A stretch of DNA of 64,000 nucleotides from JANQJA01 sp047947185. Lineage in GTDB: Bacteria; Pseudomonadota; Gammaproteobacteria; Pseudomonadales; Azotimanducaceae. Both the position numbers and the translations under genes were made by a program. The notes below the pieces were generated by a model. That model saw nothing but the letters and a program-made list of their open reading frames with translations. It ran no database searches and had not been told where the DNA came from. Positions 34,805 to 43,732 of this stretch are shown piece by piece. The DNA lies in the NCBI GenBank assembly GCA_047947185.1, contig CP170502.1:4154001-4218000 (forward strand), given 5' to 3'. Position 1 is the first letter of the stretch. The number at the start of each line of letters is the position of its first letter.

Positions 34805-36220
34805 ATGAAGCTCGGCTTACTTGTGATGCTCCTTTACATGCCTGTCTCCCATGCGTCGCTGGCGTCGCTCTCTGCAGAGTCTGGGGAGTTGGAAGTCATC
34901 GGGCTGCTCCAGATTATGGCGTCGTCAAACGATCAGGGCGTCGGTGCCAACAAACAGTTGGTCGAAGCGATCCATCGCAAGGCGTTTGGCGAGGCCTATA
35001 AGCTGGCGCTGTCTATGGAAGCATCAATCGATTCGCGCGGAATCGCGGATCGCGTTCATCATGATGCAATCCTGATATTGCTGTCGCTCCTGACTCAGCA
35101 GGAGGAATCGGTCCTGCAACAGTACGCATCAAGAGCGCTTGCCCTGTGCACGCTTGAACCCCGTGGCGCCTGCCTGACTGTACTCAGGGTCCGAGCGGTG
35201 ACCGCTTTTTATCACGGAGATCTTGTGCTTGCTCAGTCGGTGATTCAGCGGGTCATCAGCGAGTCTGGTTTCCTGGAAGACTACACCCTGGACGACCTTG
35301 ATTTCCTCGCCCGTATCTACGTGCGACAGGGTGAGTTGCTGAGGGCGGACAAGGTGATGGAGCGTATGCTAAAAGAGACAGCCCGGCTAAAGAAGACTCA
35401 GCCCCTCAAGGCGATAGCCGTTTATGAACATTGGCTTGACTATTACCGTGCCCGAAGCGCGAGCTTTGCGCGCGAACCAGAAATCAGTGTTCGCGACGAC
35501 GGCTCGATTCTCGACCCAACGGGTGCTTTTCCCAGAGTCCAGCAAGCGTCTTATACTGGCGCCACCCGGCCTGGACCGTTGCTCGAGGTCTACAAAAACC
35601 TCGGCCTCGCCACCTTCACCAACTTTCAGGATCGCATTGTCCTGTTGAGGCGCTACTTATCATTCGCGTTGGCGATCAATCACAGTAGTGGCCGAATCCT
35701 GCAAGGCTGTAATCAGCTTGCAGCAGAGTTGGAATTGGCGTCTATGCCGTCGATTGAGAAGGCCCAGCTCTTTGTGTTTCTTGGTGATGCAGGTATTCGA
35801 ATTCGAAAGCCAGCCAAGGCGCTGGCGTTTTATCAGTCTGCGCTGGAATCACCGGAAGGAGAGAGCAGGATCGTCGAAGACTACTTTTCAGCCCCGGTGG
35901 CCTTGCCACCTTTCCACTATCTCGGCCCGCAGATCATCCAGTCACGACCCCATGCAGTGGCGCTGGACGAAAAGCTCTTTGCGATCCTTTCCTACAACGT
36001 AGATCAAAGCGGTCGTATGCGGGGCATTGCCGTGGTGAACACAAATGTTGCACCCCGCGACCTAAGACGGGTTCAAAGCCAACTGTCGCAGGTCCGGTTC
36101 AGGCCAAGACTGGCTGATGGCGAATTTGTCGAGACCACGGGCCAACGTATCAGGATCGAATTCCTGGTGGACAATGAACTTTCACACATTGTCCGGCGCC
36201 GCCACCCGGAAGATCAGTAA
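34805..36220 (+). CDS. TPR protein with TonB-C-like C-terminal domain
   Basis: A 471-aa exported protein (signal peptide GLLVMLLYMPVSHA). The middle consists of helical TPR-like repeats (LDDLDFLARIYVRQGELLRA, AQLFVFLGDAGIRIRKPAKA). The last 90 residues resemble a TonB C-terminal fold: FAILSYNVDQSGRMRGIAVV, then LSQVRFRPRLADGEFV and GQRIRIEFLVD. It lacks the N-terminal membrane anchor and Pro-rich arm of TonB, so it is not an energy transducer in the usual sense. Its position 90 bp after the LruC gene suggests a periplasmic scaffold for the secretin cassette. Confidence 0.65.
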   Translation: MKLGLLVMLLYMPVSHASLASLSAESGELEVIGLLQIMASSNDQGVGANKQLVEAIHRKAFGEAYKLALSMEASIDSRGIADRVHHDAILILLSLLTQQEESVLQQYASRALALCTLEPRGACLTVLRVRAVTAFYHGDLVLAQSVIQRVISESGFLEDYTLDDLDFLARIYVRQGELLRADKVMERMLKETARLKKTQPLKAIAVYEHWLDYYRARSASFAREPEISVRDDGSILDPTGAFPRVQQASYTGATRPGPLLEVYKNLGLATFTNFQDRIVLLRRYLSFALAINHSSGRILQGCNQLAAELELASMPSIEKAQLFVFLGDAGIRIRKPAKALAFYQSALESPEGESRIVEDYFSAPVALPPFHYLGPQIIQSRPHAVALDEKLFAILSYNVDQSGRMRGIAVVNTNVAPRDLRRVQSQLSQVRFRPRLADGEFVETTGQRIRIEFLVDNELSHIVRRRHPEDQ

Positions 36221-36253
36221 AGACCAGGACATCGCTGGGGCATGTACCGGATC

Positions 36254-36289
36254 TCGTGGGTTTCCCGTGGGTTTCCCGTGGGTTTCCCG
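36254..36289. repeat. 11-bp tandem repeat, about 3 copies
   Basis: GTGGGTTTCCC occurs three times in direct succession just upstream of the metal-efflux promoter. It has no visible role. Confidence 0.7.
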
Positions 36290-36348
36290 AATCTGCCGCC
36301 CAGATCAGAGTCCTAGCCTCAGCTACATTGTGAAGATACCGGTAAACA

Positions 36349-36379
36349 TGGACTCTGGAGTAGCTTCAGGGTTTAGACT
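36349..36379 (+). promoter_or_regulatory. MerR-family metal-responsive promoter and operator
   Basis: TGGACT (36349-36354) and TAGACT (36374-36379) are separated by a 19-bp spacer, longer than the usual 17 bp and diagnostic of MerR-type promoters. The spacer holds a dyad, ACTCTGGAG-TA-GCTTCAGGGT (36352-36372), like CadR/PbrR/CueR operators. Transcription would start at or next to the ATG at 36386. No MerR-family gene is in the window. Confidence 0.75.
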
Positions 36380-36385
36380 TGCCTC

Positions 36386-36772
36386 ATGAAATTCGGGTTA
36401 AGGCGATTAATGGCATGTTTTCTCGCGCTTGCAGTGTTGCTGCAGGGGCCGGTTGCCATGGCCCTTGGCTGCGCCGCCTTTCAGGAACAGACCCCGGGTC
36501 CTTCAGACCAGGTGCCAGTCGCAGCCCCAATGCCGGATTGCCATAAGACGCCCGCTCACGGGATGACGCTGCCAAAGCCTGATGAGGCCAAAACGCCAGC
36601 GCCGGGGCTGAACTGTTGTGATGACGGGTGTCCCTGTCCATCCCTGCAAGCTGGTGTTACTCCGGAATTCCTGCCCTGGCTCACTTCATTAACGCCGGGT
36701 GGACTTGCCGGCAGGCGCGTCATTTATACCTCAACACTCGCCGGACTCACTCTCCCCCCGCCCATCCAGTAG
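36386..36772 (+). CDS. CopL-like metal-binding protein
   Basis: A 128-aa exported protein (signal peptide with KFGLRR then LMACFLALAVLLQGPVAMA). The mature part is rich in Cys, His and Pro: PMPDCHKTPAHGM and LNCCDDGCPCPS. The C-terminal LTLPPPIQ resembles the end of CopL family proteins of copper operons. It likely binds copper or another soft metal in the periplasm. The start overlaps the predicted transcription start, so the mRNA may be leaderless; an alternative ATG at 36410 with AAGG would remove the positive n-region. Confidence 0.7.
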   Translation: MKFGLRRLMACFLALAVLLQGPVAMALGCAAFQEQTPGPSDQVPVAAPMPDCHKTPAHGMTLPKPDEAKTPAPGLNCCDDGCPCPSLQAGVTPEFLPWLTSLTPGGLAGRRVIYTSTLAGLTLPPPIQ

Positions 36773-36845
36773 CTGTCACGGGACAGGTGCGCCCTTTTTT
36801 CGCGCGCGCCCTGCTGTTTTCGATTGACCTGCTGGAGATGTTTAC

Positions 36846-38141
36846 ATGTATTTTTTGAGCCCAAGCCGCTGGTTGAGTGTGCCAGCTTTGATACTTTGCT
36901 GTTGTCCGGTACTTGCCATGGCGTCGGGTCCTGTGACCCTGGCGAGGCTGCTGGAGGTTGCCACGGGTGATGACCCATGGCTCACTCAAAACAAAGCAGC
37001 AGAACAGGCGCTTCGACGTGAGGCAATTGCTGCCGGCGCACTCCCTGATCCCAGGCTGAACCTGACACTAGCCAATCTGCCGATGGACTCCCTGCGTTTT
37101 TCCCAGGAACCGATGACGCAGCTTGGTGTGGGGATCTCCCAGGCATTCCCGGCCGGGAACTCGCGGCAACTGAAGCGGGAACAACTGGAGAAGATGGGCG
37201 ACCAGAATCCTGTTGCCAGGACGGTCCGGACCCTCCAGTTGCGCCGGCAGGTTACCTCTGTCTGGCTGCAAGCGTCACTGGCCGCGCGTTCGATTAACCT
37301 GATTGCGCAGGACAGGCAACTGTTTGACCAGTTGCTGGCCGTCACCGGGGCGAGCTATGGCGCGTCGATTCGGCAGGTCAACCAGCAGGACATTATCCGT
37401 GCACAGCTTGAACTGACGCGCCTGGATGAGCGAACGCTGCATTTTGACCTGAGCCTGCAACGCCAGTTGGCACGGTTGTCAGAATGGCTGCCTCCTGACC
37501 TGTTGGCAGCTGAAATGGATTGGTTGCCGCCTGCACTGCCTCAGCAGACTTTCAAGGCAGCGGCAATGCCACCCCTGCTTCAGCATCCTGAGATTCGACT
37601 GATCGACCATGAGATTGAAGTTGCACGGGTGGCTGAATCCCTGGCGCGGGAAGCGAAGCGGCCGGCATGGCAACTCAATGCCGGTTATGCCTATCGGGAC
37701 CGGGACCTGAATGGCAGAAACCTCCCCGACTTTGTCACCCTGGGCGTGTCGGTAGACTTGCCATTGTTTACCAGCAACCGGCAGGACCAGCGCGTTCTGG
37801 CGGCTGCGGACCGGGCTAACGAACTGCTGTCTGCACGCTTACTGAAGTTGAAAGAACTGCAATCACGTCGGGCCAATGCACTGGCAGCACTTGCCGGACT
37901 GGAGGCCCAGGCATCGCTTTATCGCACAACGCTGCTGCCACAGCTTGCTTCACTTGCCCGTTCTGCGCTGGATGCCTACGGCGCTGACAGGGGCGATTTT
38001 GCAGATGTAATGCGCGCTTATATTGCACAACTGAATGCCCGGCTGGTGGTGCTGGAACTGGAAACCCGGATTGCCGAACAGTTCAGCGAGCTTGACTACC
38101 TGTCAGCAGAACTGGCCGGGGCGAAAGGAGAACAGGAATGA
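36846..38141 (+). CDS. cusC: TolC-family outer-membrane efflux protein (CusC-like)
   Basis: A 431-aa outer-membrane channel with a signal peptide (PALILCCCPVLAMA). The two OEP halves are seen as VTLARLLEVATGDDPWLTQ near residue 26 and PEIRLIDHEIEVARVAESLA near 248. The text VTLGVSVDLPLFTSNRQDQR is the conserved equatorial region of CusC/CzcC proteins. It forms the outer gate of the tripartite metal pump with the next two genes, the first of which overlaps it by 4 bp. Confidence 0.88.
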   Translation: MYFLSPSRWLSVPALILCCCPVLAMASGPVTLARLLEVATGDDPWLTQNKAAEQALRREAIAAGALPDPRLNLTLANLPMDSLRFSQEPMTQLGVGISQAFPAGNSRQLKREQLEKMGDQNPVARTVRTLQLRRQVTSVWLQASLAARSINLIAQDRQLFDQLLAVTGASYGASIRQVNQQDIIRAQLELTRLDERTLHFDLSLQRQLARLSEWLPPDLLAAEMDWLPPALPQQTFKAAAMPPLLQHPEIRLIDHEIEVARVAESLAREAKRPAWQLNAGYAYRDRDLNGRNLPDFVTLGVSVDLPLFTSNRQDQRVLAAADRANELLSARLLKLKELQSRRANALAALAGLEAQASLYRTTLLPQLASLARSALDAYGADRGDFADVMRAYIAQLNARLVVLELETRIAEQFSELDYLSAELAGAKGEQE

Positions 38142-39865
38142 AGCGGTCCGTGATTGTTGTGTTTGTGCTTATCGCCGGCCTTGCCGGCTTTACCTGGTAT
38201 CAGCAGGGTACCGATCACCACCATGCTGTTGCGCCTGAAACTGATTCAACAGAACCCCTCTACTGGGTTGCGCCTATGGACCCAAACTACCGCCGCGATG
38301 CACCGGGCAAGTCGCCCATGGGAATGGACCTTGTTCCGGTCTATGCAGGCCAGGATGAGGGCAAGGGCCTTGTGCGGATTACCGCTGCGGTGGAACACAA
38401 TATTGGTGTTAGAACCGTCACTGCGCGCACCGGTCGCCTGCAAGACAGACTCTCCACCGTCGCTTATGTCCGGTATGACGAAACAGATATCTGGCACGCT
38501 TATCCCAGGGTCGACGGTTGGATCGACCGTCTATATGTTGATACCGAGGGTGAGGAGGTCATGCCGGGTGATCCTCTGTACGACATCTATTCGCCAACAC
38601 TTGTGAGTGCCCAGGATGAGTACCTGTCAGCGCTGCGTAGCGGCAATCCTGCACTCATCAGTTCGTCTGAGGAGCGCCTGCGAGCGCTTGAAGTGCCTGA
38701 TGAGCTGGTCCGCGCACTGAAGCAAACCGGCAAAGTCCAGCAAACGGTCACTGTTCCTGCACCCCAGGGTGGTGTGATCAGCAAGTTGGGCGTGCGGGAG
38801 GGGCACTATGTCACGCCCGGAACAGAAATCCTGGAGATTGCCGGGCTTGAGAACGTCTGGCTGACAACTGAGGTCTTTGCGCGTGATGCAGGACAAGTAG
38901 AGGTTGGCAGCAGACTCCAGGTGCGTTTCGACGGTATGCCCGACGGGTTCCGCGAGGCTGAAATCAATTTTGTCAGTCCGGTCCTGGATGCTGATTCGAG
39001 AACGCTTGAGGTGCGTGCGAGCTTGCCCAACCAGGCTGGCCTGTTGAGACCTAACATGTTTGCGGAGGCGTCGTTGATTTTGTCCGCCGACGCAGATGCC
39101 GTCCTCGTGCCGCGGGATGCGCTGATTCGTACCGGAATGCAGAACCGCGTTGTGGTCAAGACTGGTGACGGCACGTTCAAATCAGTTGCGGTAAAAACCG
39201 GCCGGATTGGTACCAGTGACGTGGAAATCCAGGAGGGCCTGCTGCCTGGTGACGAGGTTGTCAGTTCAGCGCAGTTCCTGATTGACTCTGAATCGAGCAT
39301 TACGTCCGACTTTCGCCGGATGGACCTTGACCGGTCAGACCGGAGCGGGATGGGCCACGGTAGCATGGACGGCGGGCAGATAGACCACAGCACCATGGAC
39401 CATGGCCAGGCGGATCACGGTGCGATGGATCACAGCACCATGGACCATGGCCAGGCGGATCACAGTGCGGTGGATCACAACACCATGGACCATGGCCAGG
39501 CGGATCACAGTGCAATGGATCACAGCACCATGGACCATTCGCAGATGGACCACGGCGCGATGGACCACAGCACCAGGGTTCATGCTGCCGCTGGGGAATC
39601 TGTGGGTGAAGTCGAATCGCGGGGTGTCTGGGTGATGGGCAGCATCCGCAGTGTTGATCAGGATGCCAGAACAGTCGTGCTGCGTCATGAACCCATCCCC
39701 GCCTGGAACTGGCCGGGCATGACCATGACCATGGATCTGGGTAGTGAACTTGATCCTGCGAGCCTTATACCTGGCGCGGGCTACCATCTCCTCCTGCAGG
39801 AGCAGCAGGCGGCACCTACGGGTTACCTGCTGGTTGATGCCAAACCCCTGGACACACCACGATGA
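38138..39865 (+). CDS. cusB: Heavy-metal RND periplasmic adaptor (CusB-like) with His/Met repeats and fused CusF-like domain
   Basis: A 575-aa membrane-fusion protein overlapping the CusC stop by 4 bp. An N-terminal anchor is followed by the heavy-metal-binding YHS-like segment YWVAPMDPNYRRDAPGKSPM near residue 47. The adaptor core has the lipoyl part GGVISKLGVREGHYVTPGTE and barrel motifs up to about residue 400. Then comes a metal-sponge of 15-residue repeats (DHSTMDHGQADHGAM type) near 415-480, and a CusF-like C-terminus with WNWPGMTMTMD. Fusion of the chaperone to the adaptor replaces a separate CusF. The metal is likely copper or silver. Confidence 0.9.
   Translation: MKRSVIVVFVLIAGLAGFTWYQQGTDHHHAVAPETDSTEPLYWVAPMDPNYRRDAPGKSPMGMDLVPVYAGQDEGKGLVRITAAVEHNIGVRTVTARTGRLQDRLSTVAYVRYDETDIWHAYPRVDGWIDRLYVDTEGEEVMPGDPLYDIYSPTLVSAQDEYLSALRSGNPALISSSEERLRALEVPDELVRALKQTGKVQQTVTVPAPQGGVISKLGVREGHYVTPGTEILEIAGLENVWLTTEVFARDAGQVEVGSRLQVRFDGMPDGFREAEINFVSPVLDADSRTLEVRASLPNQAGLLRPNMFAEASLILSADADAVLVPRDALIRTGMQNRVVVKTGDGTFKSVAVKTGRIGTSDVEIQEGLLPGDEVVSSAQFLIDSESSITSDFRRMDLDRSDRSGMGHGSMDGGQIDHSTMDHGQADHGAMDHSTMDHGQADHSAVDHNTMDHGQADHSAMDHSTMDHSQMDHGAMDHSTRVHAAAGESVGEVESRGVWVMGSIRSVDQDARTVVLRHEPIPAWNWPGMTMTMDLGSELDPASLIPGAGYHLLLQEQQAAPTGYLLVDAKPLDTPR
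39383..39577 (+). repeat. 45-bp tandem repeat in cusB encoding His/Met-rich units
   Basis: Four 45-bp units (39383, 39428, 39473, 39518) and a 15-bp partial copy encode DHSTMDHGQADHGAM-like repeats. Units 1-3 are close to identical; the fourth has diverged. The array probably varies in copy number and sets the number of metal ligands. Confidence 0.9.
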
Positions 39866-42800
39866 TCAGTCGCGTCATTGCAGCGTCTATCGAGCACCGG
39901 GTTTTTGTCCTTGTCGGTGCCGTGCTGTTGCTGGTGGCCGGCAGCTATGCTGTTCGCCATACCGCGGTGGATGCCATTCCTGACCTGTCAGATATTCAGG
40001 TAATTGTGAAAACAAGCTATCCGGGTCAAGCGCCCCAGGTGGTGGAAGACCAGGTGACCTATCCACTCACCACAGCGCTGATGTCTGTGCCGGGTGCACG
40101 GACCGTTCGCGGTTTTTCGTTTTTTGGGGATTCTTATGTTTATGTCATTTTCGACGAGAATACGGATCTTTACTGGGCACGCAGCAGGGTGCTCGAATAC
40201 CTCTCCCAGATTATGCCGAGTCTGCCAGAAGCTGCGCGGGCGCAGTTAGGACCAGACGCAAGCGGGGTTGGCTGGGTTTATATCTACTCGCTGGTCGACA
40301 GAACCGGCCAGCACGACCTGAGCGAGTTGCGCTCGTTGCAGGACTGGTTTCTCAAGTTTGAGCTACAGGCGCTGGAAGGTGTCGCTGAGGTTGCGGCGGT
40401 GGGTGGTATGGTGCGCCAGTATCAGGTTGAGGTGGATCCGGAAAAGCTGCGCGCTTATCGCATTCCCCTGGCCCATGTTGAACTGGCCATACGGCGAGGG
40501 AATCAGGAGCGCGGTGCATCGGTAATTGAAATGGCGGAAGCCGAATACCTGGTGCGAACCAGCGGGTACGTCAGCCAGCGTGAAGACCTGCTGGCAATCC
40601 CGCTGGGACTGAGTGATCGGGGTACGCCACTGACTGTTGGTGACCTTGCCAGGGTGACACCCGGACCACAAATGCGGCGAGGCATTGCTGAATTTGGTGG
40701 CGAAGGAGAAACGGTTGGCGGCATTGTTGTCATGCGTTCGGGTGAAAACGCCCAGCAGACCATTGACCGCGTCAAGAACAGGCTGGCGGCACTGGCGGCA
40801 AGCCTGCCGGAAGGCGTCGAGATTGTGCCCGTCTACGATCGCAGCCAGCTGATTACCCGTGCCGTGGCCAATCTCACCGATACGCTGCTCAAGGAAATAG
40901 CCGTGGTGTGTCTTGTCTGCATGCTGTTTCTTTTCCATGTCAGGTCGACCCTGGTGATCGTGATTTTCCTGCCCGTGGCTGTGATGACAGCCCTGATACT
41001 GATGTACCTGCAGGGTATCAACGCCAACATCATGTCGTTGGGGGGTATAGCGATTGCGATTGGTGCCATGGTGGATGGCAGTATCGTGATGATTGAGAAC
41101 CTGCACAAACGCCTGGAAGGGCAGGCGCCGGATGAAGCGACACGCTGGCAGATGGTGGCCCAGGCCGCGGGGCAGGTTGGGCCGCCGTTGTTCTTCAGCC
41201 TGCTGATCATTACCGTCAGTTTTCTGCCGGTGTTTGCGCTACAGGCCCAGGAAGGGCGTATGTTCGCGCCGCTCGCCTATACCAAGTCTTATGCCATGGC
41301 CGCCGCGGCGTTTTTAACCATCACCCTGGTGCCCGTGTTGATGGGCTACCTGGTGCGTGGCCGTACCCGGCCCGAAGCCGGGAACCCCTTGAATCGTGTG
41401 CTGTTGGCAGTCTATATGCCGGTGTTACGGGCAGTGCTGGCGAGGCCACGCAGGGTGGTGATTATCGCCGCGGTCGTCACCGCAGTTGGGCTCTGGCCGC
41501 TGACACGCCTCGGCACAGAATTTATCCCGCCGCTGGACGAGGGCGACCTGATGTACATGCCAACCACTTACCCGGGATTGTCGATTGGGAAAGCCAGGGA
41601 GATCCTGCAGCAAACTGACAAGTTGATTGCCAGTGTCCCGGAAGTGCAGACCGTATTCGGCAAGATAGGTCGTGCCGAAACGGCAACAGACCCGGCACCG
41701 CTCACCATGATCGAGACCTTCATCCAGTTGAAACCCCGGGAGGCATGGCGCGAGGGTATGACCACGGAAGCCCTGATTGCTGAGCTCAATGCCCTGGTGA
41801 CCATGCCGGGTTTGACCAATGCCTGGGTGATGCCTATCAAGACGCGCATAGACATGCTGGCAACGGGTATCAAAACGCCGGTTGGTATCAAGATTGCGGG
41901 CCCTGACCTGCAGGTAATTGCGTCAATTGGCGAGGAGCTCGAGGCCCTGCTGGGAGAACTGCCTGGTACAGCGTCGGTGTATGCGGAACGTGTGGCGGGT
42001 GGTCGCTATATCAACATCGACATTGACCGCACCCGGGCGGCGCGTTATGGACTGAACATCGCTGATGTACAGGATTTTGTCTCGACAGCCGTGGGTGGCA
42101 GGGCGATTGGCGAAAGTGTGGAAGGGCGCGAACGCTACCCCATCAATATTCGCTTTCCCCAGCGCTACCGGGATTCACCCGAGCAACTGATGCGATTGCC
42201 ACTCATGACACCCTCGGGTGCCTACGTTGCGTTGGGGGATATTGCCAACATTGTCATTGCTGATGGTCCCCCGGGTATCAAGAGCGAAAACGCGCGCCTG
42301 AACGGCTGGGTATTCATTGACATCAGGGACCTGGACATTGGCACCTATGTTGAACAGGCGCGCTTGCTTGTCGACACGAGCCTGGCGTTGCCACCCGGCT
42401 ACTCACTGACCTGGTCCGGTCAGTATGAATACATGGTGCGTGCGCAGTCACGCCTGATGTTGCTGGGCCCGGTGACCATTGCGATTATCGTGCTGCTGCT
42501 GTACCTGAGTTTCCGGCGCTTGCAGGAGGTCATCATCATCCTGGTGACGCTGCCGCTTTCTGTTGCCGGGGGTCTTTGGCTGCTGTATCTGAGTGATTAC
42601 AACCTGTCGGTTGCCGTGGGCGTGGGCTTTATTGCCCTGGCTGGGGTTGCGGTGGAAATTGGCGTCATCCTGCTTGTGTATCTCAACCAGGCTTATGCGG
42701 ATGCGGTTGAAAAAACCCCGGCGCTGACGCTGGAGCAGCTTCGCGAAGTGGTGACACTGGGTGCGGGCAGAAGAATCCGCCCGGTGGCAATGACGGTGCT

Positions 42801-42981
42801 GGCCACCATCATCGGATTGTTACCCCTGATGTTCAGTACCGGGACAGGCGCTGAGGTGATGACACGCATGGCTACACCCATGGTGGGCGGGATGATATCG
42901 GCATTTGTGCTGACCATGCTGGTATTGCCAGCCGTGTTCCTGTTGTGGAAAACCCGGGCAGCGCTGGTCCAGGGACCCTAG
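39862..42981 (+). CDS. cusA: Heavy-metal efflux RND transporter (CusA/CzcA family)
   Basis: A 1039-aa inner-membrane proton antiporter overlapping the CusB stop by 4 bp. Seen are the N-terminal helix, the porter-domain hallmark VDAIPDLSDIQVIVKTSYPG, transmembrane helices II-VI with GGIAIAIGAMVDGSIVMIEN (the conserved Asp/Glu charges), the PLDEGDLMYMPTTYPG motif of heavy-metal RNDs, and the Met pair TRIDMLATGIKTPVGIKIAG used by CusA. The second bundle includes GFIALAGVAVEIGVI. It pumps Cu(I), Ag(I) or a related ion from the periplasm through CusC. Confidence 0.92.
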   Translation: MISRVIAASIEHRVFVLVGAVLLLVAGSYAVRHTAVDAIPDLSDIQVIVKTSYPGQAPQVVEDQVTYPLTTALMSVPGARTVRGFSFFGDSYVYVIFDENTDLYWARSRVLEYLSQIMPSLPEAARAQLGPDASGVGWVYIYSLVDRTGQHDLSELRSLQDWFLKFELQALEGVAEVAAVGGMVRQYQVEVDPEKLRAYRIPLAHVELAIRRGNQERGASVIEMAEAEYLVRTSGYVSQREDLLAIPLGLSDRGTPLTVGDLARVTPGPQMRRGIAEFGGEGETVGGIVVMRSGENAQQTIDRVKNRLAALAASLPEGVEIVPVYDRSQLITRAVANLTDTLLKEIAVVCLVCMLFLFHVRSTLVIVIFLPVAVMTALILMYLQGINANIMSLGGIAIAIGAMVDGSIVMIENLHKRLEGQAPDEATRWQMVAQAAGQVGPPLFFSLLIITVSFLPVFALQAQEGRMFAPLAYTKSYAMAAAAFLTITLVPVLMGYLVRGRTRPEAGNPLNRVLLAVYMPVLRAVLARPRRVVIIAAVVTAVGLWPLTRLGTEFIPPLDEGDLMYMPTTYPGLSIGKAREILQQTDKLIASVPEVQTVFGKIGRAETATDPAPLTMIETFIQLKPREAWREGMTTEALIAELNALVTMPGLTNAWVMPIKTRIDMLATGIKTPVGIKIAGPDLQVIASIGEELEALLGELPGTASVYAERVAGGRYINIDIDRTRAARYGLNIADVQDFVSTAVGGRAIGESVEGRERYPINIRFPQRYRDSPEQLMRLPLMTPSGAYVALGDIANIVIADGPPGIKSENARLNGWVFIDIRDLDIGTYVEQARLLVDTSLALPPGYSLTWSGQYEYMVRAQSRLMLLGPVTIAIIVLLLYLSFRRLQEVIIILVTLPLSVAGGLWLLYLSDYNLSVAVGVGFIALAGVAVEIGVILLVYLNQAYADAVEKTPALTLEQLREVVTLGAGRRIRPVAMTVLATIIGLLPLMFSTGTGAEVMTRMATPMVGGMISAFVLTMLVLPAVFLLWKTRAALVQGP

Positions 42982-43115
42982 TCCCGGGTTGGCTGGCCAA
43001 TCTTGAGTATCGGTGGACGTTTGTCTGCCCCCGGCTTTTTGTCCGCGCGCTTTTCTTTCAGCGTCTTTTGCGCTTTCTTTTTGGTTTCCTTGTTACTGCG
43101 TTGTTCTCTGCTCAT
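42978..43115 (-). CDS. Small lysine-rich protein of unknown function
   Basis: A 45-aa ORF on the minus strand, starting at ATG 43115 with AGGAG about 9 bases upstream and ending 4 bp inside the 3' end of cusA. It is very basic: MSREQRSNKETKKKAQ, then further Lys-rich text, and ends PPILKIGQPTRD. Short Lys-rich proteins beginning this way are frequently annotated in gammaproteobacteria; I infer a nucleic-acid-binding or ribosome-associated role only from charge. It lies just downstream of the PAS gene pair on the same strand. Confidence 0.65.
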   Translation of the reverse strand: MSREQRSNKETKKKAQKTLKEKRADKKPGADKRPPILKIGQPTRD

Positions 43116-43168
43116 GCTGCTGCTCTCCTGGCGTCAGAGCACTCTACTCTGTTGCAGCCTGAATAGCG

Positions 43169-43732
43169 CTAGGAATTGCTGCGACAGGTGGGGCAGATCA
43201 CCTTTTCCGTCCGGCTGTTGGGATGCGTGACCAGGTATTCGTCAACCGATACCCAACGATCTGCTTCCCGGATGCTGCTGCACCAGGCACAAATCCTGAC
43301 AAAGCCGCTGGCCAGGGACGTCAGTTCCCGTTCTTTCGCACGGCGCAGGTTGACCAGTTCGGTGATATCCAGCGTGGTTGCCATGAGTTGAGTGACCTGC
43401 TGATGCTCATCCAGAATTGGCGTGACCGTTGTGCCTGACCAGATGACGGTACCGTCGCGCAAGCTGAAGGGGTTTTCCCGGTAACCAACCTGACGGCTGC
43501 GCACCACTTCTTCGCAGTTTAGCTGCATGCGTTCAATGATCTCGGCGGGAAATTTCCACTGTTGGATTGTCCGGCCGATGGGATTGTCGTCGGTCTGGAA
43601 AAGGGTCTTTGCCGCGTGGTTGATTGCTGCCAACACAAAGGTGTGGTTGTCTTTGACGCGAAGCAGCACCACGCCGGTTGGCAGGGAGTTGATGGTGTCG
43701 AGCAGATCCTGTTCAGCAAGGGCTGGTATCAA
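43169..43732 (-). CDS. PAS-domain protein with C-terminal CxxC pair (second of pair)
   Basis: A 187-aa protein from TTG 43732 (GGAGG seven bases upstream; the start overlaps the previous stop as TTGA). A PAS fold runs from about residue 10 to 130: INHAAKTLFQTDDNPIGRTI, SLRDGTVIWSGTTVTPILDE. A heptad-like linker (LVNLRRAKERELTSLASGFV) leads to a C-terminal segment with CAWC and CPTC, the ICxxCxxIR ... CPxC type found on many PAS kinases and regulators. There is no kinase, GGDEF or HTH domain, so it is a sensor that must work through a partner. Confidence 0.72.
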   Translation of the reverse strand: MIPALAEQDLLDTINSLPTGVVLLRVKDNHTFVLAAINHAAKTLFQTDDNPIGRTIQQWKFPAEIIERMQLNCEEVVRSRQVGYRENPFSLRDGTVIWSGTTVTPILDEHQQVTQLMATTLDITELVNLRRAKERELTSLASGFVRICAWCSSIREADRWVSVDEYLVTHPNSRTEKVICPTCRSNS

